DNA from: Acidimicrobiia bacterium
GTDB taxonomy: Bacteria > Actinomycetota > Acidimicrobiia > Acidimicrobiales > CAIXPF01
Direction: 5' to 3'
Assembly: GCA_947476745.1 (NCBI GenBank)
Contig: CANJRG010000003.1
Coordinates: 165,839 to 229,838, forward strand
Length of the DNA stretch: 64,000 bases
Shown here piece after piece: positions 43,411-51,239 of the stretch. The stretch's first letter is position 1. Every line of letters starts with the position of its first letter. The notes under the pieces were generated by a model. That model worked only from the letters and a program-made list of their open reading frames with translations. It made no database searches and was not told the origin of the DNA. Made by a program: the position numbers and the translations under genes.

Positions 43411-44088
43411 ATGGTTGCCCAGGCGCCCACCGCGGTGAACCTTGCCTTCGCGCAGTACTGCGAGACCATCTTCGAGCTGGCCGAGGATGACGTCGAGGTC
43501 ATCCAGGCCCGGATCGCCGAGCGGCTCGGCGTCTCGCGTCCTGCGGTGTCGGAGATGATGCGGCGGCTCGAACTAGAAGGGTTCGTTGTCGCGACCGAGG
43601 ACCGGGAGATCGTGCTCACCGCCGCCGGGCGGTCCCTCGCCGAGCGCACCGTGCGCCGCCACCGCCTGGCCGAAAGGATGCTGACCGACCTGCTCGGGCT
43701 GTCCTGGGCCGAGGCCCACCTCGAGGCGGCGCGATGGGAAGGGGTCATCTCGTCGACGGTCGAGGCGGCGATGGACCGGGTGCTCGGCGGGCCGACGACC
43801 TGTCCGCACGGCAACCCGATTCCCGGGTCCGACTATGCCGCCCCCAACACCGTGCTGCTCAGCCAGGTGCGGGTCGGGGCGCGGTTCCAGGTGGTCCGCA
43901 TCCCCGAGGAGCTCGAGTTCACCGCCGGACTGCTGCTGTTCCTCGAGTCGGCTGCGGTGACGCCCGGCAACACCGGACTGGTCACGGCCAGCTCACCCGA
44001 CGGCACCCTGACCGTGGAGGTGGACGGGCGCCGCGTCGGCATCGGCGCGTTCGCCGCCGAGCGGATCATGGTGGTGCTCGACGACTGA
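43411..44088 (+). CDS. DtxR/IdeR-family regulator with altered primary metal site
   Basis: 225 residues from ATG 43411. The winged helix (about 10-75) has TIFELAEDDVEVIQARIAER and SRPAVSEMMRRLELEGFVVA. The dimer domain VRRHRLAERMLTDLLGL aligns without gaps to DtxR, and the C-terminal SH3-like domain is present. The ancillary-site ligands are kept: His84, Glu88 and His103 (DtxR 79, 83, 98). Of the primary site, only Glu110 (105) remains: Met10 is Gln15, Cys102 is Ala107 and His106 is Gly111. The MntR pattern is not met either. It may sense metal differently or not at all. The MFS gene lies just upstream. Confidence 0.9.
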   Translation: MVAQAPTAVNLAFAQYCETIFELAEDDVEVIQARIAERLGVSRPAVSEMMRRLELEGFVVATEDREIVLTAAGRSLAERTVRRHRLAERMLTDLLGLSWAEAHLEAARWEGVISSTVEAAMDRVLGGPTTCPHGNPIPGSDYAAPNTVLLSQVRVGARFQVVRIPEELEFTAGLLLFLESAAVTPGNTGLVTASSPDGTLTVEVDGRRVGIGAFAAERIMVVLDD

Positions 44089-44099
44089 GCGCGGCGCGC

Positions 44100-44558
44100 T
44101 CAGCGGGCCGGACGCGGCCGCACCCGGAATACCAGCGAGGCCGTAGCAGCCAGCGTGCCGTCGACCGCCCGGGCCTCGGCCTGGACGAAGGCCAGTGAGC
44201 TGCCACCGCTACGCACCCACGCTTCAGCGATGGCGTCCTGGTCCCTGACCGCGCCGCAATAGTCCACGGTCATCGACACCGTGATCATCTCGGGCTGCTC
44301 GGGGTAGAAGGTGCCCACCGCGGGAACGGCCGAGGTGTCGAGCAACGCGGCGATGGCACCTCCGTGAATGAACCCGGCCGCCTGGGAAACCCGGGGGGTG
44401 ACCGGCAGCCGGAGGCGGGCGTAGCCGACGCGCACCTCCTCGAGCTGCAGGCCGAGCGAGGTCGGCAGAAAGACTCGCTCGGGGTCCAGGAACCGGCGCC
44501 ACTTCTCGGCTCGGACGGCGTCGAGTGGGGCATGGTCGGCGGCGCGATCGTGGGCCAT
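44100..44558 (-). CDS. PaaI-type hotdog thioesterase
   Basis: 152 residues from ATG 44558 (MAHDRAADHAPLDAVRAEKW). The hotdog core VSQAAGFIHGGAIAALLDTS carries the HGG motif with the catalytic-type Asp/Ser region, and MITVSMTVDYCGAVRDQDAI and LAATASLVFRVRP complete the fold. It probably hydrolyses an aryl- or acyl-CoA thioester. It is convergent with the DtxR-like gene (12-base gap) and 37 bases downstream of an unknown gene on the same strand. The substrate is unknown. Confidence 0.9.
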   Translation of the reverse strand: MAHDRAADHAPLDAVRAEKWRRFLDPERVFLPTSLGLQLEEVRVGYARLRLPVTPRVSQAAGFIHGGAIAALLDTSAVPAVGTFYPEQPEMITVSMTVDYCGAVRDQDAIAEAWVRSGGSSLAFVQAEARAVDGTLAATASLVFRVRPRPAR

Positions 44559-44595
44559 GGCGGCGCACGGTAGCCGCTTCGTCCGGCGCCGGAGT

Positions 44596-45456
44596 TCACC
44601 GCGATCCACCGGGGTGCTGCGGCGCCACCGGGGCGGGATCGATCGGGATGTCCCAGCGTCGCAAGGTCGTGCTCAGCGCGTAGCCCAGACGGGGCTCGAG
44701 GCGGGGGAGGACCTCGGCCAAGCTCTCCGCACAGGGCGTGACCTCACCAGAGGCCCACCGGGCGAACATGCCGTCGTCCATCCACGCGGCGTCATCGGCG
44801 TCGATGCGCGGCACGGACACGGCACCGGCGGCCGCGGCCCGGCGCAGGGCCGGCCACGGGAAGGTTGCAGCGAGCAGTTGCCCGTGGGAGACCAGGGCGT
44901 CGAGGTCCTGGGTGGGGCCGAAGGGTCGTCCGCCGGGGAAGTGGGCGAGCAGCTCGGCCTCGGTGCGGTACCGCTCGATGCCGCCGCCGGTCGCCAGGTC
45001 GTCCAGCCAGCGGGCCGCCCACCATGGCAACGGGGTGCCCCTCGGCGGGTCGGTGGGCAGGCCGAGGCTGCGCCGGCACACGTCGGCCACTCGGCCCCCG
45101 ACGGCGCCGGTGCTGCGGCGCAACGGGCCTGCGGGCGGACCGACCAGCGAGCAGGACTGGCCGACGCGAGCCTGTAGGTGCACCACGACGACCGGCTCGG
45201 CGGCGAGCCGACCGGTTTCGAGGGGGTAGGCCATCCCGGTGGCCATGACCCCGACGACGTCCCAGGACGCCGGGGCATCGAAACCGCGTAGCAGGTCGGT
45301 GACCGGCCCGTGGTCGTCGGCCGGGCGCAGGTGGACCTCGAAGCCGTCGGGACCGAGTTCGATGCCGACCGCGGCATCGACTCCGGTGTCGGAGACGGCC
45401 TGGCCGAGCAGTTCGGCCAGGCGGCGCAGCAGGCGGGCGGTGGTGGTGGATCGCAT
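44596..45456 (-). CDS. protein of unknown function, 286 residues
   Basis: The ATG at 45456 follows GGGGAAAG. The N-terminal part (LLRRLAELLGQAVSDTGVDA, ASWDVVGVMATGMAYPLETG, VVVVHLQARVGQSCSLVGPP) is a mixed alpha/beta domain. The C-terminal part (LPWWAARWLDDLATGGGIER, DAAWMDDGMFARWASGEVTP) is Trp- and Asp-rich and helical. No catalytic signature or membrane segment is seen. Similar-looking proteins occur as conserved hypotheticals in actinobacteria (inference from style, not a search). It lies between a thioesterase and a WhiB gene on the same strand. Confidence 0.65.
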   Translation of the reverse strand: MRSTTTARLLRRLAELLGQAVSDTGVDAAVGIELGPDGFEVHLRPADDHGPVTDLLRGFDAPASWDVVGVMATGMAYPLETGRLAAEPVVVVHLQARVGQSCSLVGPPAGPLRRSTGAVGGRVADVCRRSLGLPTDPPRGTPLPWWAARWLDDLATGGGIERYRTEAELLAHFPGGRPFGPTQDLDALVSHGQLLAATFPWPALRRAAAAGAVSVPRIDADDAAWMDDGMFARWASGEVTPCAESLAEVLPRLEPRLGYALSTTLRRWDIPIDPAPVAPQHPGGSR

Positions 45457-45566
45457 GTCTTTCCCCGTTGGATGGGGGATGATGCGACCTCGGTTGGCGG
45501 TGAGGTCGAACCCGCAGGTTCCAGTATCACCGCGCCATGAGACAGTCGGCCGGCGGGCCGGGCGGG

Positions 45567-45881
45567 TCAGCCGGTGGCGGCGAGCGACCCGCGGCGGCGG
45601 ATCACCCCGAGCGGCCAGGGAACGGCGTAACCGGCGCAGGCGCGGTCCTGCTCGGACTCGCCGCCCCAGAAGCCGTACTCGCGGTTCAGCCGAGCGTAGT
45701 CGCGGCAAGGTTCGAGCGCCGGGCACTGCTCGCAGATCAACCGGGCCTGGGCCTCGCGACGTGCCCGTGTCTGGGGGCGCTCGGCGTGCGGGGCGAAGAA
45801 TAGGTTCGTCTTGCCACGGCAGAAACCGTTGGACAGCCATTCCGGTGGGGTCCAAGGAGGTGCATCTACTGCCAGGGTCAT
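45567..45881 (-). CDS. WhiB-family iron-sulfur transcriptional regulator
   Basis: 104 residues from ATG 45881. Cluster cysteines are Cys21 (GFCRGK), Cys50 and Cys53 (ICEQC) and Cys59 (EPCRDY), and GFWGGESEQDR (70-80) is the family turn. The N-terminal Trp-Pro pair (PPWTPPEWLSNGF) is common in WhiB proteins. The frame stays open to 46046, giving a possible 55-residue extension, but no ribosome site supports that start and the extension has no family match. The core closely resembles the WhiB at 28.0 kb (both with GFWGGE), so they are probably paralogues. Confidence 0.93.
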   Translation of the reverse strand: MTLAVDAPPWTPPEWLSNGFCRGKTNLFFAPHAERPQTRARREAQARLICEQCPALEPCRDYARLNREYGFWGGESEQDRACAGYAVPWPLGVIRRRGSLAATG

Positions 45882-46161
45882 CTCGGCCTTCGTCCTCTCG
45901 GCGTCGTTGGGGGCTACGACCTCGGTCACCAGCGTCCCGACCAACTCGCGGTCGACCACGCCTCCGGGGTCAGCGACGAAAGTTCCCTTCGAAGCTGCAA
46001 TCACCTTGAACGATTTCTGCTGTTCTGGAAGTGGGCCGTTCTGCATGGATGCGAGCCGCGAACGTGCCGGAATCCCACGTTGTGTGGCGTATTCCTCACG
46101 GTCGTCGTTCGGGTCGGGTGGTGCGCAGCTGTCGCCGGTGCGCCATCGCCCGGGCCGCTAC

Positions 46162-46911
46162 TCAGAAGCAGATGCGCATCGTGCGGCCGCGGCGGTCGCG
46201 CTCGCCGTCGCCGAGGATCGTTCCCGTCCCACGGTCGAGGGCGCGGGCCGACAGTGCGACGGCCACGGCGTCGGTCACGTCGTCGGCGGCGGCGCCGGGT
46301 CCGGGCCGCTGCGCGCCGAGCATCCGTACGGCGTCGTCGTCGAGGCCCAGAGCGGTGCCCAGCAGCGCCAGCCGGCGGGCCCGTCCATGGGGCGTCTTCT
46401 TCGGCTCGAGGAGCACCTCGCCGGCCAGCCGCGAGAACGCCAGCTCCGGATGGACCTCGAACAGCCGCTGCTCGTCGTGCGGGCGCACCAGCTCGTCAGC
46501 CTCGCGGATCTTGGGCATCAGGTTCCATGCCTGTTTGGACAGGCCCTTGCCGCAGGCCAGGCGCGACCTCGCCAGCGCGTCGCGGTAGTCGACGGCGTCG
46601 AGCACGGCGCGGACCGGGGTGGGGAACACGGTCGATCGACGCGTCCCGAGCAGGGCCCGTGCCTCGAGGTCGGCCATCCGCCGACCGTCCTCGGACAGAC
46701 CGATCGGTATGTCGATGCCGATGGTCGCGGCCCCGAGCCCGATGGCGGCGTCGACGGCCTCACCGAGCCGGCCGTGCAGCGAGATCGACGGCGACGAGCC
46801 CGCCGCGCCGGCACGCACCAGGGCCAGTACCCACCCGGTCCGGCAGCCGTCGAGCCCGGCCCAGCAGCGGCCGCCCGGTGGGGTGGGGGCCATCACCTCC
46901 AGCAGGTGCAC
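46162..46911 (-). CDS. DUF429 family protein (predicted RNase H-like fold)
   Basis: 249 residues from GTG 46911; ATG 46893 is an alternative. CWAGLDGCRTGWVLALVRAG is the N-terminal acidic strand of the DUF429/RNase H-like fold, AATIGIDIPIGLSEDGRRM is the second acidic strand, and STVFPTPVRAVL and LFEVHPELAFSRLAG are the most conserved blocks of the family. ADDVTDAVAVALSARAL supplies the final Asp. The predicted nuclease activity is unproven. It follows the PIG-L gene by 37 bases and may share the cofC transcript. Confidence 0.85.
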   Translation of the reverse strand: MHLLEVMAPTPPGGRCWAGLDGCRTGWVLALVRAGAAGSSPSISLHGRLGEAVDAAIGLGAATIGIDIPIGLSEDGRRMADLEARALLGTRRSTVFPTPVRAVLDAVDYRDALARSRLACGKGLSKQAWNLMPKIREADELVRPHDEQRLFEVHPELAFSRLAGEVLLEPKKTPHGRARRLALLGTALGLDDDAVRMLGAQRPGPGAAADDVTDAVAVALSARALDRGTGTILGDGERDRRGRTMRICF

Positions 46912-46948
46912 GGGCCGTCCAGCAGCGTCACGGCGTCGTCCGGCCGGT

Positions 46949-47785
46949 TCAGAGCTGGTCGATGAGCTTGAACGCCTCGCCCTGGGCGAAGCCCTTCAGC
47001 GCCCCATGCTGGCCGAGCCTGGCCACGATGCGATCGACGAAACGCTGTCGTTGCCCGCCGTCGTCGGCCGCGTCGATCTTCATCGTCGAGCGGAACTGGC
47101 TGGCATGGGCGAACAGCGCAGCCAGCTTGGTGTCGGCGAAGCCGGTCACGTCCTCGACATGGTCGGCCTCGTCGGCCTCGTAGAGCAGCAGCGCCGACGG
47201 GCGGTGGTGCTCGAGGTTCTGTTCGGGGAAGAACAGCGGATCGCGGGCCGCGACGATGCCTTCGACGGTGAGCAGGCCGGCGTGGCGGTGGTCGGGGTGC
47301 AGCCGGTACCGCTTCCACGGATCGTGGCCGATCACGACGTCGGGCCGCAGACGGCGGATCCAGTACGCCACCTCCCAACGCTGGCGCAGACCCGAGTCGA
47401 GCTCACCATCGGTCCAGCCCAGGAAGACGACCTCGCCGGTGGCGCCGAGCGCCGCAGCTGCGGCCCGCTGCTCGTGCTGGCGCAACATGACCAGCTCTGC
47501 GGGGTCCTGGCCGGCGTCCCAGGTGCCCTTGGACCCGTCGGTGCAGATCAGGTGGTTGACTACGGCTCCGGCCGCCGCCCACTTGGCGAGGGTGGCTCCG
47601 CAGCCGAACTCGATGTCGTCGGGGTGCGCCCCGATCGCCAGCACCCGTTGCGGCGTGGGCAGGTTGGCCGACACCGAGGCGGCCACCGAGCCGAACACCA
47701 CCGGGGCGGTCGTGCCGTCGTCGGCGGATTCGCCGGTCGAGGTCGGAGCAGATGCCGGAGCAGGAACAAGGCTGGGCTCGGTCAC
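46949..47785 (-). CDS. PIG-L/LmbE family deacetylase
   Basis: 278 residues from GTG 47785. VLAIGAHPDDIEFGCGATLA contains the AHPDD zinc-binding and catalytic motif, and YRLHPDHRHAGLLTVEGIVA the second HPDH ligand set. The family deacetylates GlcNAc-type substrates (MshB in mycothiol synthesis, Mca, PIG-L). About 45 Ala/Ser/Thr-rich residues precede the domain. It starts nine bases after the cofC stop on the same strand. No other mycothiol gene is in the window, so the exact substrate is open. Confidence 0.9.
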   Translation of the reverse strand: MTEPSLVPAPASAPTSTGESADDGTTAPVVFGSVAASVSANLPTPQRVLAIGAHPDDIEFGCGATLAKWAAAGAVVNHLICTDGSKGTWDAGQDPAELVMLRQHEQRAAAAALGATGEVVFLGWTDGELDSGLRQRWEVAYWIRRLRPDVVIGHDPWKRYRLHPDHRHAGLLTVEGIVAARDPLFFPEQNLEHHRPSALLLYEADEADHVEDVTGFADTKLAALFAHASQFRSTMKIDAADDGGQRQRFVDRIVARLGQHGALKGFAQGEAFKLIDQL

Positions 47786-47794
47786 CGGCCCAGC

Positions 47795-48439
47795 CTAGGC
47801 CGACGGGGTCGGGCCGGTGCCGGGTGGCCCCGCGTCGGGCCCGGCCAGGTCGCCGACGCTGGCCCGGGCCTCCGCCAGGTCGCCCGGGAGGTCGACGTCG
47901 AGGCCGAGACGGGCGTGTCGCACCACCCGCAGCGCCAGGCCCAGTCGACGGGCCTCGGCGCCGTGTCGGCGGAAGCTGCCCGGGCCGTAGGCGAAGCGGA
48001 AGCCGACATCGGTGGGTACCGTGATGGCGTTGGTGCCGTCGTCGCGGCGGTCCGGCACGATCGTCACCCCGTCGAAGGCGCCGATGTGGTCGAGCCGCTC
48101 GGCCAGCGGCAGGTCGGAGTGGGCCACGACGGCCCGACGGAAGCCGCGGTCGCGCAACGCAGACACGCCCTCGCTGACCGCGGGGTTCAGGCCCCGCCCG
48201 GGTCGCCACAGCACTTCGGCCCCGACCTCGGTCGCCCAGGTCGCCACCGTCCGGTCGTCGCAGACCACGTAGACCGGCATGCCGGCGGCGGCATGCACGA
48301 CGATGGTGGCCATCTCGCGTGCCAGACGCGCCCGCTGTGCCGGGTCGAGCACCTCGGCGAGGCGGCTCTTGGCCTCGGAGAACGCCTTCACCGGGATCAG
48401 CAGCGCCACACCGGCGGGCGGGGAAGGGGGGTGTGGCAC
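47795..48439 (-). CDS. cofC: 2-phospho-L-lactate (or phosphoenolpyruvate) guanylyltransferase, F420 biosynthesis
   Basis: 214 residues from GTG 48439; ATG 48469, inside the first 36-bp repeat unit, is the alternative. ALLIPVKAFSEAKSRLAEVL is the nucleotide-binding start of CofC/FbiD. AAAGMPVYVVCDDRTVATWA, GLNPAVSEGVSALRDRGFRR, VVAHSDLPLAERLDHIGAF and DRRDDGTNAITVPTDVGFRF follow. It transfers GMP from GTP to make the precursor of the F420 side chain. The divergent gpsA neighbour is as in Mycobacterium (fbiD next to gpdA2), which supports the call. An antisense frame is the complement of this gene. Confidence 0.92.
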   Translation of the reverse strand: MPHPPSPPAGVALLIPVKAFSEAKSRLAEVLDPAQRARLAREMATIVVHAAAGMPVYVVCDDRTVATWATEVGAEVLWRPGRGLNPAVSEGVSALRDRGFRRAVVAHSDLPLAERLDHIGAFDGVTIVPDRRDDGTNAITVPTDVGFRFAYGPGSFRRHGAEARRLGLALRVVRHARLGLDVDLPGDLAEARASVGDLAGPDAGPPGTGPTPSA

Positions 48440-48464
48440 GGCAGAAGTGTACGGCCGCAGCCGC

Positions 48465-48579
48465 GGCATGGCCCCAGCACGATCGGCCGGCCGCCTGACC
48501 GGCATGGCCCCAGCACGATCGGCCGGCCGCCTGACCGGCATGGCCCCAGCACGATCGGCCGGCCGCCTGACCGGCATGG
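48465..48579. repeat. 36-bp perfect tandem repeat, three copies, in the cofC-gpsA divergent region
   Basis: Units start at 48465, 48501 and 48537 (first bases GGCATGGCCCCAGCACGATC) and are identical over 36 bp, followed by a partial copy GGCATGG. Each contains the palindrome CGGCCGGCCG. Thirty-six is twelve codons, so the array is open in every non-stop frame on both strands, but no real gene uses it convincingly. It separates the cofC and gpsA starts and ends 74 bases before the gpsA start. Confidence 0.95.
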
Positions 48580-48652
48580 TCCACCCGGGCGACCGGGTGG
48601 CGCGGTGCCGGCGGAAATCGTGCCCGGCGCCGCCACGTCGTAGTTTGGGGGC

Positions 48653-49654
48653 ATGAATATCCGGGTGGTCGTTCTCGGCGGTGGCACGTGGGGTTCGACC
48701 ATGGCGTCGCTCGCCGCCCGCAATGCGCCAACCGTGCTGTGGGCCCGGCGGCCCGAGATCGCCGAGGAGATCAACACCCGGCACTCCAACAGCCACTACC
48801 TGCCCGGGGCCACCCTGAGCGAGGGCCTGCAGGCCACCGCCTCGCTCAGCGATGCCGTCGAGCAGGCCGACGTGCTGGTCATGGCCGTTCCCTCCTACGC
48901 CTTCCGCCAGGTGCTCGAGGCGGCGGCGCTGTACGTGCGGCCGTGGGTGCCGGTGGTGAACCTCGCCAAGGGCCTCGAGCAGGAGAGCGGCCTGCGGATG
49001 ACCCAGATCATCAGTGAGGTCCTGCCCGGTCATCCCGCAGGGGTGTTGACGGGGCCCAACCTCGCCCAGGAGATCATCACCGGGCATGCTGCGGCGTCGG
49101 TGGTGGCCATGAACGAGGCCCACGTGGCGGAGGTGCTGCAGCGGGTCTTCGCCTCCGACCTCTTCCGGGTGTACACCAACAGCGACGTGATCGGCTGCGA
49201 GATCGCCGGTGCCGTCAAGAACGTGATCGCCATCGCCTCGGGTATCGCCGACGGCCTCGAGACCGGCGACAACACCCGGGCGGCGGTCATCACCCGAGGC
49301 CTCGCCGAGCTGACCCGGTTCGGTATCGCCATGGGCGGCCGTCCCGAAACCCTGGCCGGTCTCGCCGGCATGGGCGACCTCATCGCCACCTGCATCAACC
49401 CCCTCAGCCGCAGCCGGCAGGTCGGCGAGCAGCTCGGTCGGGGCCGTGCCCTCGAGGACGTCCGTGCCGGGCAGCACTTCGCTGTGGAGGGTCTCCACTC
49501 GGCGAACGTGGTGATGCAGCTCGCCACCCAGGTCGGTATCGACCTGCCCATCTGCGCGGAGATGGACGCGGTGATCAACCACGGCCGTTCCGCCCACGAG
49601 GCCTACCGCGGGCTGCAACGCCGCTCGACCAACCCGTCGTTGCTGAGCCGGTGA
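48653..49654 (+). CDS. gpsA: glycerol-3-phosphate dehydrogenase [NAD(P)+]
   Basis: 333 residues. RVVVLGGGTWGSTMASLAAR is the NAD(P)-binding turn, VMAVPSYAFRQVL and VVNLAKGLEQES contact substrate, and GPNLAQEIITGHAAASVVA, IGCEIAGAVKNVIAIASGIA (catalytic Lys) and GLAGMGDLIATCINPLSRSR are the family blocks. It makes sn-glycerol 3-phosphate for phospholipid synthesis. Its stop overlaps the GTG of the next gene. The side-by-side arrangement with cofC matches that in mycobacteria. Confidence 0.96.
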   Translation: MNIRVVVLGGGTWGSTMASLAARNAPTVLWARRPEIAEEINTRHSNSHYLPGATLSEGLQATASLSDAVEQADVLVMAVPSYAFRQVLEAAALYVRPWVPVVNLAKGLEQESGLRMTQIISEVLPGHPAGVLTGPNLAQEIITGHAAASVVAMNEAHVAEVLQRVFASDLFRVYTNSDVIGCEIAGAVKNVIAIASGIADGLETGDNTRAAVITRGLAELTRFGIAMGGRPETLAGLAGMGDLIATCINPLSRSRQVGEQLGRGRALEDVRAGQHFAVEGLHSANVVMQLATQVGIDLPICAEMDAVINHGRSAHEAYRGLQRRSTNPSLLSR

Positions 49655-51198
49655 GCCAGCGATCGCCGCGCCCGGCCACGGCGGTCGGCGTGCTCGATGG
49701 CGTGTCCTCGGTGCAGATCGACGGGGCCGGCTCGCTACGAACGGCCGAAATCGAACTGCAGTGGTGGATCGGCGCCGAGGACCGATGGCATCGACCCGAG
49801 CGCGAGGTGGCGGTGCGCCGCGAACTCCTCGACGGTGCTCCGGTCGTGCAGACCCTGCTGCGCATCCCCGGCGGCGACGCCCGGGTGAACGGCTACGGGG
49901 CTGTGGTTGCCGGCCGGGAGTGGACCGTGCTCGAGGTCCACAACGACAGTCGGACCCCGGTGGCGGTGGCACTCGTGGCCCGCTCGGTTGCGGCCGTCAC
50001 CGAGCGGTCGTGGCGACCCGACGGGGCCCGGCTGTGGTGTAACGGTTCGGTGCTGCTGGTGGCGAACCGTCCCGCCGACGGCTTCGGCGCGGCGGCCGGG
50101 CCGGAGGAGTTGGCCGCGCTGCTCGGCGAAGCCACCGGGGATGGGCCCGTCGCCGCCGATCACCCCACGACCGCTGGCGCGGTGGCGATGGTCTTCGCCG
50201 TGGCCCATGGCACCGGGATCCGCGTGCTGGTTGCGACGGGCCCCGTTCCCGTCGAGGGCCGGACTGAGGTGTCGCCGCTGGACGCGCCCACGGTGGAGGG
50301 TGTGATCCGGGGCTGGCACCGCCAACTCGATGCCCGCTGCCGGTACCGCCTCGGCGACGACGCGGCCGAGCTCGACGCCTTCGAGCGACGGTGCCGGCTG
50401 CTGCTGTCGCGTGATGCCAGGGCCCCGGCCGACATCAGCGCGCTGGCTGCGTTCGGTCACGGGCCGGAGGCCGCTCGTCGGTTGGACGTGGCGTTGTCGG
50501 AGTTGCGCCCGCCGGTCGAGGCTGACCGCGCGGCGGCGCTGCTGGTGGCGGCGTCCGATGTCGTGGCCTGGGCCCTCGACGACACCGAGGCGGCGCAGCT
50601 GGCGGCGCTGCTCGCCGGTCCCGTCCTGGAGCTGGCCGGCTGGGCCCGGCAGGGACCCCGACGCTGGGGTCGCCGACGCGACCCGATCGCTCCGGCATCG
50701 TTGCTGGCCGACTGGGCGGCACAGCGGCTGCTGGGACGTCACGCCGAGGCGGTGGCCGAACCCGACGGGCCGCAGCCCGATGTCGCGACCGCGCAGGCCG
50801 TGGCGGCACACCGGGCCACCACGATGGCGACCGACGGCGACGGTGCGGCGCTGCTGGCACTGCGGTTCGGCTTGGTCGACGACGACGGGGTCGCCGGCCC
50901 CGACCTGCTGGCCGGCTGGCAACCCGGCTGGCGTGGGCGTGCGCTCGAGGCCCATGGGCTGCCCACCGCATTCGGATCCCTGGCGTTCGCCCTGCGCTGG
51001 CACGGGGCCCGCCCGGCCTTGCTGTGGGAGCTCGCCGGAGCGGTTCCGTCGCGGGTCACGGCGACGGGCGGCCCGACGGTGCGCGCCAACCGGCTCGATC
51101 CGGCCTTTGCCAGCGACCTGCGCCAGGGCGAGGCGTTGCTGGCGGAACCGCCGGCCCACCCGGCGACGGCAACCGACGCAACGGGTGCCGCCCGATAG
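49651..51198 (+). CDS. protein of unknown function, 515 residues, carbohydrate-enzyme-like architecture
   Basis: GTG 49651 overlaps the gpsA stop. Residues about 10-230 are beta-rich (IELQWWIGAEDRWHRPEREV, PVVQTLLRIPGGDARVNGYG, WTVLEVHNDSRTPVAVALVA), like the N-terminal sandwich of glucan-debranching or GH-type enzymes. The C-terminal half is helical with LPTAFGSLAFALRWHGARPA and LLWELAGAVPSRVTA, as in an (alpha/alpha) barrel. No catalytic pair can be named, so a glycan role is only suggested. It lies between gpsA and RNase HII on the same strand. Confidence 0.7.
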   Translation: MSQRSPRPATAVGVLDGVSSVQIDGAGSLRTAEIELQWWIGAEDRWHRPEREVAVRRELLDGAPVVQTLLRIPGGDARVNGYGAVVAGREWTVLEVHNDSRTPVAVALVARSVAAVTERSWRPDGARLWCNGSVLLVANRPADGFGAAAGPEELAALLGEATGDGPVAADHPTTAGAVAMVFAVAHGTGIRVLVATGPVPVEGRTEVSPLDAPTVEGVIRGWHRQLDARCRYRLGDDAAELDAFERRCRLLLSRDARAPADISALAAFGHGPEAARRLDVALSELRPPVEADRAAALLVAASDVVAWALDDTEAAQLAALLAGPVLELAGWARQGPRRWGRRRDPIAPASLLADWAAQRLLGRHAEAVAEPDGPQPDVATAQAVAAHRATTMATDGDGAALLALRFGLVDDDGVAGPDLLAGWQPGWRGRALEAHGLPTAFGSLAFALRWHGARPALLWELAGAVPSRVTATGGPTVRANRLDPAFASDLRQGEALLAEPPAHPATATDATGAAR

Positions 51199-51239
51199 CT
51201 TCGGGCCGTGGCCTGCAGCGCATCGAACGGTCCGACACC

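Noticed and set aside
45882..46046. N-terminal extension of the second WhiB protein by 55 residues
   Set aside because: The frame is open, but no ribosome site precedes ATG 46046 and the added sequence has no counterpart in WhiB proteins. The region is more likely promoter and leader.
48465..48579. CRISPR array
   Set aside because: The 36-bp length is suggestive, but the units are contiguous and identical with no spacers and no cas genes. The same holds for the arrays at 62569 and 63932.
48279..48656. Plus-strand small protein with MAPARSAGRLTG repeats
   Set aside because: It is antisense to cofC in its first half, then runs through the 36-bp array and overlaps the gpsA start by 4 bp. No ribosome site or family evidence supports it.
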